Part shown: positions 1 to 6,445 of the stretch, one piece after another
Layout of the letters: each line of letters begins with the position of its first letter
How positions within the stretch are numbered: the first letter of the stretch is position 1
NCBI GenBank assembly: GCA_024278255.1
Contig: JAJRTP010000265.1
Location: 1 to 9,832, forward strand
DNA from: Chloroflexota bacterium
GTDB taxonomy: Bacteria; Chloroflexota; Anaerolineae; Promineifilales; Promineifilaceae
DNA: 9,832 nucleotides
Direction: 5' to 3'
Made by a program: the position numbers and the translations under genes
The notes under the pieces: model-generated
The model's database searches: none
Seen by the model: the letters and a program-made list of their open reading frames with translations, nothing else
What the model was told of the DNA's origin: nothing

Positions 1-1439
1 ACAACCGCGTCTACTTCCACCGGCTGGGCACGCCGCAGGAAGAAGACACTCTGGTCTACGCCCGCCCCGACGCGCCCAACCTGGGTTTTGCTCCGGAAAT
101 TACGGACGACGGCCGTTACCTCCTCCTGCACGTCTGGGATGGCACAGATACCCGCAACCGCATCTACTACCGTCCCCTCGATTCCGATGGCGAGTTTATC
201 CGTCTGATTGACGTGATGGAAGCCAAATACCATTTCCTGGGGAACGACGGCCCGCTTTTTTACTTTGAGACTGATCTGGATGCAGAAAACGGCCGTATCA
301 TTGCCATCCCCACAGACCAGCCCGACCGGGCCAACTGGCAGGAAGTTGTCCCCCAAAGCGACGACGTGATTGAATCCAGCCGGATGGTCAACAACCAGTT
401 CGTCGTCATGCGTCTGCATCACGCCAGCCACCACCTCCATTTGTACGATTTGGACGGCACACCGGCCGGCGAGATTGCCCTGCCTGCCCTCGGCTCCGTC
501 ATGGCCCTGACCGGCAAGCGCAAACACAACCAGATGTTCCTCCAATTCATGTCTTTCCTCTACCCACCGGCCATCTTCCGCTACGATTTTACCGATGGCG
601 ACTTGCCCCCGCTTTACCAGCCGGAAGTAGACTTTGACTCGGATGAGTACGAAACCACGCAGGTTTTCTATCCCTCCAAAGACGGTACGCGCGTGCCTAT
701 GTTCATTACATACAAAAAAGGGTTGGCGCGGGATGGGAACAATCCCACCCTGCTTTACGGCTATGGCGGCTTTAACATCAATCTGCCACCCCTGTTTGCC
801 CCCACCCGCATCGCCTGGCTGGAGATGGGCGGTATTTACGCTCAGGCCAACTTGCGCGGCGGCACGGAGTACGGCGAAGCGTGGCATCAGGCCGGCATAT
901 TGGGGAACAAGCAAAACGTTTTTGACGATTTCATCGCCGCGGCTGAATGGCTTATCGCTAACGGTTACACTCGGACTGAGCGATTAGCCATCGAAGGGCG
1001 CAGCAATGGCGGCCTTTTGGTGGCGGCCTGCATGACCCAACGGCCGGATTTGTTTGGCGCGGTTCATTGCGGTGTGCCCGTCATTGATATGCTGCGTTAC
1101 CACAAATTCAGCGCCGGCCGTTACTGGACGCCGGAGTATGGCAATGCGGAAGAAGACCCGGAACATTTTCGCTTCCTGCTGGCCTATTCCCCGCTGCACA
1201 CCGTCCGCCCCGGCGTCACCTACCCAGCTACACTCATTACCACGGCCGACACAGATGACCGGGTGGTGCCCCTGCACGCCAAGAAGTTTACGGCCGTTCT
1301 CCAAACCCACGATTCCGGTCAAAACCCCATCCTCTTGCGCGTAGAAACCAAAGCCGGGCACGGTATGGGCAAACCTACCGGCAAACTCATTGCAGAAGCC
1401 AGCGACGTATACAGCTTCCTCTGGACAGTACTCAATTAA
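1..1439 (+). CDS. Prolyl oligopeptidase family serine peptidase (5' end outside window)
   Basis: Hydrolyses peptide bonds, typically after proline in short peptides (family S9A); family knowledge, the substrate here is not known. The frame is open from the left edge (first full codon at 3), so the ATG at 213 is only an internal methionine. About 478 residues are visible of a family length near 690-710, so roughly the first 200 are missing. The visible N-terminal part matches the last propeller blades (EITDDGRYLLLHVWDGTDT-like strands). The alpha/beta-hydrolase domain starts near 621. The whole triad can be read: Ser in GRSNGG (codon 1002-1004), Asp in DTDDRVVP (1254-1256) and His in KAGHGMGKPTG (1359-1361). 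No signal peptide can be judged because the N-terminus is absent. The gene ends TAA, 5 bp before the histidine kinase, which suggests co-transcription. The catalytic domain looks intact. Confidence 0.95.
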   Translation, partial: NRVYFHRLGTPQEEDTLVYARPDAPNLGFAPEITDDGRYLLLHVWDGTDTRNRIYYRPLDSDGEFIRLIDVMEAKYHFLGNDGPLFYFETDLDAENGRIIAIPTDQPDRANWQEVVPQSDDVIESSRMVNNQFVVMRLHHASHHLHLYDLDGTPAGEIALPALGSVMALTGKRKHNQMFLQFMSFLYPPAIFRYDFTDGDLPPLYQPEVDFDSDEYETTQVFYPSKDGTRVPMFITYKKGLARDGNNPTLLYGYGGFNINLPPLFAPTRIAWLEMGGIYAQANLRGGTEYGEAWHQAGILGNKQNVFDDFIAAAEWLIANGYTRTERLAIEGRSNGGLLVAACMTQRPDLFGAVHCGVPVIDMLRYHKFSAGRYWTPEYGNAEEDPEHFRFLLAYSPLHTVRPGVTYPATLITTADTDDRVVPLHAKKFTAVLQTHDSGQNPILLRVETKAGHGMGKPTGKLIAEASDVYSFLWTVLN

Positions 1440-1444
1440 ATCTG

Positions 1445-3511
1445 ATGCGCTATAACACCTTCAAAAAAGCGTTGCAGTCTGCCTTTTCTTTTTCGCTGCC
1501 TCCCCGACAGGTACATTTGAGCCAGTTGCTACTGGTTTTTATGTTATTGGTTTTTGTTTTTCTGATCCCGCTTGTTTTGCAGGCTGTACCTGTGGGGGAT
1601 AAAGATGCTTACGTTGTGGGGAGTATTCTGGTCATTTGCTATTTGGTTGCGGCAAATTTATTGAATCGGCGATTTCCTGAGTTCATGGCCGTGGCGAATG
1701 TTATTGTCATTTCCTTTATTATTTTTGGGTTTATGTGGCTGCTTCCTTACAGAATACAGACCTTCATTCTCATTATGTATTTGCTCATCCCGGTTTTGAT
1801 GAGCAGTGTTTTTTTACCGCTTCGTTTTACAGTTGTTGTTATCTTGCTTAATCTTGGTGGATTAATCTTTACCATCACGAATAATCCTGCATTGCAGGGC
1901 GCAGAAATCATTCTGGGGCCGGTTGCTTTCTACGTTATTTTTTCCAGTCTGATTGTTTTGGTGACAGATCATCGTAATCGTCTGGAAGGAGATCGCCGGG
2001 CGGAATTGGCGGAAAAGGAAGAACGCTTGCGCCTTTATTTTGAGGAAGCCAATGACTGGATTTTTACGTTGGATGCCAACGGGGTTATCAGTTCGGTAAA
2101 TCGGGCTATGTGTCAGGATACCGGTTACACGGCCGCCGAACTTGTGGGTCAATCCCCCTTGATGTTTCTGGATGTGGAGATGCGGCAGAAAGCCCGGGAA
2201 CCCCTGCAACAAATTTTAGCTGGCTTGACGGTACAGCGGTTGGAATTGCCTGTCCCTACGAAGGACGGCCGTACCTTGTGGGTGGACATCAAAGGGATAA
2301 TTTTCCAGGAAAACGGCCGGGTCACCGGCACATTCCACATCGCCCGCGACATCACGGAATTCAAGCGCATCCAGGCAGCCTTGCAGGAACAAAGCGAGCA
2401 GTTGGAAAAAATGGTAGCTCAACGCACGGCCGAATTGCAGCACACGACGCAGCGCTTACAAACCATCCTCAACAGCAACCCCGACATCATCCTGCTTTTG
2501 GCCCCGGACGGCCGTATCCAGATATGCAATCCCGCGTCTCACGACTTTTTTGGCGCTGCGGCAGATATTAAAGAAAAGAATCTGGCCGAATTGGCGGCGT
2601 CTCCAGAGCAATCTAAGATGGTTGCTACGGTTGTTCAGTCCATTGTGGCAGACAAACAGCCTCGCCGTTTGTTGACTGTAGCCCGCCGCCAGGATGGCGC
2701 ATTGCGAGATTTAGACATGATGTTAGCTGTGGTGCAAGAAGAGGAAGAAGTAACCGGTATCGTTGCCAGCATCCGCGACATCAGCGCCCTGAAAGAAGTG
2801 GATCGCATGAAAGACCAATTTGTTGCCAGCGTGTCTCACGAATTACGCACGCCCCTCACCAATATGAAACTGTACCATGATTTATTACAGCGAAATCCGC
2901 AAAAACAAGCTGTCTATCTGGAGTATCTGGGCCGGTCTATTGATGATATGTACATGCTTATTGAGAATTTGCTGCGTTTGTCGTACCTGGACCAACAATT
3001 GACTGATTTTTCTCTGGACTTACTGCCATTGGCTACGGCCGTGGCCGAATGGGTACAGGCGGGCCAATCCCTGACCGAAAGTAAAGGCATTCATCTGAGG
3101 TGGCATCCCTGTGGCTGTAGCGTAAAAGTGGCTGCCAATGTCTCGCTGCTGCGCCAGGCGTTTTTTGTTTTGCTGCATAACGCCATTGCCTATATACCGT
3201 CAGGCGGTTCTGTCACCGTCAGCGCCGAGTTGGACAGAATGACTGACCAACCGGGCGTTTCCCTGCACGTCAGCGATACCGGGCCAGGCATTTCCCCGGA
3301 AGATTTACCCCATATTTTTGATCGTTTTTACCGGGGCCAGGCAGCTTTGGATTTTGGCGTACCGGGGACGGGTCTGGGGTTAGCCATTGCTCAGGAAATC
3401 ATTCAGCGGCATAACGGCCGTATCTCCGTCAAAACCGTCCTCGGCGAAGGCAGCACCTTTACCGTCTGGCTGCCCGTGTTGGGCGATTTGCCAAATCGCC
3501 CAACATTTTGA
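1445..3511 (+). CDS. Membrane PAS-PAS sensor histidine kinase (orphan)
   Basis: Sensor kinase of a two-component system, predicted to autophosphorylate on histidine and pass phosphate to an unidentified response regulator. It has 688 residues. About six hydrophobic segments lie near 27-47, 56-71, 82-100, 105-122, 125-144 and 156-174 with very short loops, so it has no large extracellular domain and may sense within the membrane. A charged helix (178-198) leads to PAS 1 (about 195-305), a coiled coil (307-340), PAS 2 (about 337-448), HisKA with SHELRTP (His465), and an HATPase domain with N-box (Asn579), DTGPGI (611-616), the F-box IFDRFYR and GTGLGL (641-646). All catalytic boxes are present. 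No response regulator is adjacent. The ATG is 5 bp after the peptidase stop and has no clear Shine-Dalgarno, consistent with coupled translation. The membrane part (about 1445-2000) is rich in T-ending codons (ATT, TTT, GTT), unlike the neighbouring peptidase. The last ten codons form a terminator hairpin. Confidence 0.95.
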   Translation: MRYNTFKKALQSAFSFSLPPRQVHLSQLLLVFMLLVFVFLIPLVLQAVPVGDKDAYVVGSILVICYLVAANLLNRRFPEFMAVANVIVISFIIFGFMWLLPYRIQTFILIMYLLIPVLMSSVFLPLRFTVVVILLNLGGLIFTITNNPALQGAEIILGPVAFYVIFSSLIVLVTDHRNRLEGDRRAELAEKEERLRLYFEEANDWIFTLDANGVISSVNRAMCQDTGYTAAELVGQSPLMFLDVEMRQKAREPLQQILAGLTVQRLELPVPTKDGRTLWVDIKGIIFQENGRVTGTFHIARDITEFKRIQAALQEQSEQLEKMVAQRTAELQHTTQRLQTILNSNPDIILLLAPDGRIQICNPASHDFFGAAADIKEKNLAELAASPEQSKMVATVVQSIVADKQPRRLLTVARRQDGALRDLDMMLAVVQEEEEVTGIVASIRDISALKEVDRMKDQFVASVSHELRTPLTNMKLYHDLLQRNPQKQAVYLEYLGRSIDDMYMLIENLLRLSYLDQQLTDFSLDLLPLATAVAEWVQAGQSLTESKGIHLRWHPCGCSVKVAANVSLLRQAFFVLLHNAIAYIPSGGSVTVSAELDRMTDQPGVSLHVSDTGPGISPEDLPHIFDRFYRGQAALDFGVPGTGLGLAIAQEIIQRHNGRISVKTVLGEGSTFTVWLPVLGDLPNRPTF
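3476..3509 (+). terminator. Rho-independent terminator inside the kinase 3' end
   Basis: A perfect 14-bp inverted repeat runs 3477-3490 / 3492-3505 (arm TGTTGGGCGATTTG), formally around one central base; in RNA this gives about 13 bp closed by a GCC loop, with an extra G-U pair at 3476/3506. TTTT follows at 3506-3509. It lies wholly within the last codons of the histidine kinase, whose stop is 3509-3511. On the minus strand no T-run follows, but the hairpin could still help end the convergent gene, whose stop codon starts at 3514 and reads leftward. Confidence 0.8.
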
Positions 3512-5206
3512 CTACCTTTCCACCAGCGGCAAAAACACCTGCGATCCCCCCACCAACAACATTGCCTGCGCCGTCTGCGTTTCCCCGCCGCCTGTCGCCG
3601 TGATGGGTACGGTATACCAGATGCCGGTCGTGACGGAACTGTGCGTGTCGGTTAGAGTCAATACGGCCGTATCCGGCGGCGTAATCACACTGGGCGAGAG
3701 AGAAACCAGCAGGTCAGGCGAGGGGCTGGGCGCCGATAAGGTCACTGGGCCGTTCAACCCGTCCGCAGAGAGTATGTATTCGGCAAACTGACCTGGTTCC
3801 ACTCTTTGCACCGGTGGCGATACCAGCAGCGCCGGGTCACCCCAGACAACTTCCAGAGTGGGACGGCCGTTGGCATTCCAATCCCCCGTATCCGAAGACG
3901 TAAAATACTTGCCGCTGTGCTGCTCGCTGTCCGCCGAATACAAAGCCAGGCGCAGCGGTTCTCCCACGGCAATCGCCTCCGCCACCGCCCCGCTCACGTC
4001 CCAGGTGATGGGTACGCCCGGCCAGCCGGGAAAATTCGTAATTGGGTTTACGTCGGCGCGGGCTACGTTTTGCACCGCCAGCGGCGCATTGTTCCAGGTA
4101 ATACTGCTTTCGTTCCATCCTTCCGCCACCGTCAACGCCTGTATGACAGACGGTTCCGCCTCTCCCGGTCCGCCCGCATTGCCAAACTGGTACACTGTCA
4201 GCGTGGCTGAGATGATTTCCTTCCCGGCCGGCACGGCATCCAGCGGCAGCGTCAGATAAAACTTGGAAAAACAGGGCCAGTCCGCCACGTCCATCTGGTT
4301 TTGCACATTCACCTGCTCATCTCCGGCATAATTGGCATCCCCCCAGCCGTTGAAGAAGTTGGGATTAAACGGGTCGCCGCAAACAGCCTGACCGCCCACG
4401 TGCCCATCTGCCACCACAGCCCCATTCAGGCCGTGCCGGATGGTGGTTGTGCCCGCAGGTGTGGCAGGTGGCGGCGTGTAAGTGGGCAGGCCAAAATGAA
4501 GCTGCCCCCAGGTGGCTGGCTGTCCGCCATTGAGCGTCTCCGGCCAGACTTGATCGGCAATGGGCGATCCGGCGGCGTCATCCCGATCATGCAGTGCCAG
4601 CCCCAGCCCCCAGATCGTGCCTTCAGCCGGTTTGCCGGCCAGCCCCAGGCTGCTGTAGGGAATTTTGAATGTAGCTGACCAGCCCCGCGCTTCGGCACCA
4701 TTGTTCACGCCATCGCCTCGCCAGCCGGTTGTGGGTGTGAAAGTGACGGCCGTTGCTTCCCAGCCGCTTCCATTTCCCTGATATGTGGCCGCATTCGCTT
4801 CCTGCCGCAACTGCACCACAAAGCGGTAACTGTCGCTTTGCGGCGTGCTGCCTGTATTGCCGGACAAATCCAGATACAACGTGACCGCATCCCACTGTTC
4901 CAGAGTGACGGCCGTAGGCGAAGTGTCAAACCAAAGCTGCCGGTCAAATATGTTCAGAGTGATGATGAGTTGGGTATCATTGTAGACGGTGCGCACGTCG
5001 GCGTAATTGCTGGTAGGATTGACCTGCCCAAACCAGAAAATTGCCCGATCTTTGGGCCAGCCGCCATTGACCGATGTGGTGTACGGTGCATTGACTCGCC
5101 GCGGCGGGGTTGTTTGCCCAAAAGCTTCATCGTTAGACCAACTGCTTGCCAGAATAACTAGCCATCCAGTCAGAATAAAAAGAAATACAGTTCGTAGTTT
5201 ATTCAT
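3512..5206 (-). CDS. Secreted multidomain protein: CBM9/DOMON-like, DNRLRE-like and Ig-like domains
   Basis: Probably a cell-surface or exported binding/structural protein; no enzymatic motif was recognised. The ATG at 5206 is chosen because GGAG (5214-5217) sits 7 nt upstream. An in-frame GTG at 5212 would add two residues but lies 1 nt from that GGAG. Product 564 residues. The N-terminus is a type I signal peptide (MNKLRT, then hydrophobic to about residue 22), with no lipobox cysteine. About 33-238 is a beta-rich domain resembling family-9 carbohydrate-binding/DOMON-like modules (YNDTQLIITLNIFD, WSATFKIPYSSLGL). A Pro/Thr linker (about 240-254) leads to a DNRLRE-type domain (about 255-455; EGWNESSITWNNAP, ITWDVSGAV and RPTLEVVW are typical), then an Ig-like domain (about 460-552). 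The last residues are VFLPLVER. The stop directly abuts the kinase stop on the other strand. Domain names come from motif recognition, not a search. Confidence 0.85.
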   Translation of the reverse strand: MNKLRTVFLFILTGWLVILASSWSNDEAFGQTTPPRRVNAPYTTSVNGGWPKDRAIFWFGQVNPTSNYADVRTVYNDTQLIITLNIFDRQLWFDTSPTAVTLEQWDAVTLYLDLSGNTGSTPQSDSYRFVVQLRQEANAATYQGNGSGWEATAVTFTPTTGWRGDGVNNGAEARGWSATFKIPYSSLGLAGKPAEGTIWGLGLALHDRDDAAGSPIADQVWPETLNGGQPATWGQLHFGLPTYTPPPATPAGTTTIRHGLNGAVVADGHVGGQAVCGDPFNPNFFNGWGDANYAGDEQVNVQNQMDVADWPCFSKFYLTLPLDAVPAGKEIISATLTVYQFGNAGGPGEAEPSVIQALTVAEGWNESSITWNNAPLAVQNVARADVNPITNFPGWPGVPITWDVSGAVAEAIAVGEPLRLALYSADSEQHSGKYFTSSDTGDWNANGRPTLEVVWGDPALLVSPPVQRVEPGQFAEYILSADGLNGPVTLSAPSPSPDLLVSLSPSVITPPDTAVLTLTDTHSSVTTGIWYTVPITATGGGETQTAQAMLLVGGSQVFLPLVER

Positions 5207-5213
5207 CTTCACG

Positions 5214-5217
5214 CTCC
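5214..5217 (-). promoter_or_regulatory. Ribosome binding site deciding the start of the secreted protein
   Basis: GGAG on the minus strand, followed by 7 nt and then the ATG at 5206-5204. The in-frame GTG at 5212-5210 is only 1 nt away, too close for normal initiation, so the ATG is preferred. Confidence 0.65.
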
Positions 5218-5250
5218 ATTCTGTTTACGCAAAAAGAGGCTGGCCTACTA

Positions 5251-5345
5251 CTACCAGTAACCAGAAGTCAGTCGTCAGTTTTCAGTGGGCGCTTTCCAGA
5301 GGTAGACCGTACTGAAAACTGTATACTGATTACTGAAAACTGGTA
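5251..5345. repeat. Opposed heptanucleotide repeat arrays (CAGTNNN x5, ACTGNNN x5)
   Basis: From 5251 to about 5289, CAG recurs every 7 nt (units ending at 5257, 5264, 5271, 5278 and 5285), mostly as CAGTNNN. After a 21-25 nt gap, ACTG recurs every 7 nt at 5311, 5318, 5325, 5332 and 5339. The second array is the reverse complement of the first type. CAGTTTTCAGT (5276-5286) and ACTGAAAACTG (5311-5321) form a perfect 11-bp inverted repeat with a 24-nt loop. This resembles the short tandemly repeated (STRR) heptamers described in cyanobacteria. It sits in the divergent gap between the secreted protein and the oxidoreductase. Confidence 0.8.
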
Positions 5346-5548
5346 CTATGTTTCCGGTAGACCAGACCTCAAACTGCTGTTACCTGTACGTCCGATTGGC
5401 TGCGATGTGGAGATGATGGCGCAAGGATTTGAGAAAATAGTGATTCCAATACAACACAATGGTATCCTAGTAAGGGAAAGCAGGGGACACAATAGTCCCT
5501 CCGTACTACGTAGGACGATTTTGCAAAATCGTCCCATGAGTTTTGCCT
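5346..5548. other. Intergenic region with inverted repeats, no supported gene
   Basis: This is the rest of the 352-bp gap between the divergent genes starting at 5206 and 5559. It holds a small stem GGGAC/GTCCC (5484-5488 / 5495-5499) around a 6-nt loop, an 8-bp palindrome CTACGTAG (5506-5513) and the 22-bp palindrome listed separately. The stretch 5346-5480 shows no recognisable gene, RNA or convincing sigma-70 promoter. The cluster of inverted repeats suggests an interspersed repeat element, but its ends cannot be fixed from one copy. Confidence 0.5.
5513..5534. repeat. Perfect 22-bp palindrome upstream of the oxidoreductase
   Basis: The half GGACGATTTTG is followed immediately by its exact reverse complement, CAAAATCGTCC. 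It ends 14 nt before the Shine-Dalgarno (GGAGG, 5549-5553) of the gene at 5559. No T-run follows on either strand, so it is not a simple terminator. It could be a protein-binding operator, a 5'-leader hairpin, or the core of a dispersed repeat. Confidence 0.8.
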
Positions 5549-5558
5549 GGAGGCAGTT

Positions 5559-6425
5559 ATGAAAATTGGTGTTGTTTTTCCCCAGACTGAATTTAACGGT
5601 GATCCGGCAGCTATCCTTGATTACGCTCAAACGGCCGAAGCGTTGGGTTACACGCATATTCTGGCTTACGATCACGTCCTGGGCGTCAATCCGCCCGACC
5701 CGGCAGCGTGGCGCGGGCCGTACACGTACAAAGACCCGTTTTACGAGCCGTTTGTCCTGTTCAGCTATATGACGGCCGTCACCCAATCCATCGAATTTAT
5801 CACCGGCATCCTCATCCTGCCCCAGCGGGAGACGGCGCTGGTAGCCAAACAGTCGGCTACACTGGATGTGTTGAGCAACGGCCGTTTCCGCCTGGGCGTA
5901 GGTATTGGCTGGAACGAAGGGGAATACGTGGCTCTCAACCAGAATTTCCATACGCGGGGTAAGCGGATTGAGGAGCAGATCGTGGTGCTGCGTTTGCTCT
6001 GGACGCAGGAGTTGGTGACGTATGACGGCCGTTGGCATCACATCCCCGACGCCGGACTGAACCCTATGCCTGTACAGCGGCCCATCCCCATCTGGCTGGG
6101 CGGCCACGCCGACGCCGTTTTGCGCCGCGTCGCTCGCATGGGAGACGGCTGGCTGCCCAACTATCGCACGGTGGACAAGGCGCAGCCTTCTTTGGACAAA
6201 CTGGAGGCGTATTTGGCGGAATACGGCCGTTCCCGCGCCGACATCGGTCTGGAATTTCGCCTCCATTACAAAAACAGCGATCCGGCCCAATGGGGGCCAA
6301 TTATTCAAGCGTGGCAAGCTGCTGGCGCTACCCATATGAGTCTCAATACTATGGGTTGCGGTTTCACCACGCCTACAGAACACATTGAGGCCATTCGCTA
6401 TTTTGCCGAGCAGATGATGGCGTGA
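5559..6425 (+). CDS. LLM-class F420-dependent oxidoreductase (TIGR03619-like)
   Basis: A luciferase-like TIM-barrel oxidoreductase expected to use cofactor F420 (or flavin) for hydride transfer; the substrate is unknown. It has 288 residues, a normal full length for this family. Recognised segments are the N-terminal barrel strand MKIGVVFPQTEF, the LGYTHILAYDHVLG motif (about 29-42), LPQRETALVAKQSATLD (about 87-103), SNGRFRLGVGIGWNEGEY (106-123), RGKRIEEQIVVLRLLW (133-148) and PIWLGGHADAVLRRVARMGDGWLP (177-200). The start is firm: GGAGG at 5549-5553 lies 5 nt before the ATG. It is a single gene with its own upstream region containing repeats and a palindrome. It converges on tex with only 20 bp between the stop codons, and no clear terminator was seen there. 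Cofactor choice between F420 and FMN cannot be settled by eye. Confidence 0.93.
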   Translation: MKIGVVFPQTEFNGDPAAILDYAQTAEALGYTHILAYDHVLGVNPPDPAAWRGPYTYKDPFYEPFVLFSYMTAVTQSIEFITGILILPQRETALVAKQSATLDVLSNGRFRLGVGIGWNEGEYVALNQNFHTRGKRIEEQIVVLRLLWTQELVTYDGRWHHIPDAGLNPMPVQRPIPIWLGGHADAVLRRVARMGDGWLPNYRTVDKAQPSLDKLEAYLAEYGRSRADIGLEFRLHYKNSDPAQWGPIIQAWQAAGATHMSLNTMGCGFTTPTEHIEAIRYFAEQMMA

Positions 6426-6445
6426 TGAGTCACCTTGTCACCTCG

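Noticed and set aside
213..1439. ATG at 213 as the start of the peptidase
   Set aside because: The frame is open to the window edge and the upstream codons encode conserved propeller sequence, so the gene begins outside the window.
5251..5345. CRISPR-like array
   Set aside because: The period is 7 nt with a 4-nt core; there are no 24-40 nt repeats with unique spacers and no cas genes.
5413..5562. Possible 49-codon ORF whose TGA overlaps the oxidoreductase ATG (ATGA), suggesting translational coupling
   Set aside because: It has no separate ribosome binding site, and it runs through the 22-bp palindrome and other inverted repeats, which look non-coding. The overlap is probably accidental, though a homology search would settle it.
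5346..6383. Long open frame (345 codons) on the minus strand opposite the oxidoreductase
   Set aside because: It is antisense to a clearly recognisable luciferase-like gene with a good ribosome binding site, and its translation has no recognisable domain or coding character.
6426..6445. Bidirectional terminator between the oxidoreductase and tex
   Set aside because: Only a 4-bp stem (GTGA/TCAC) and a short direct repeat of GTCACC are present, with no T-run; too weak to call.
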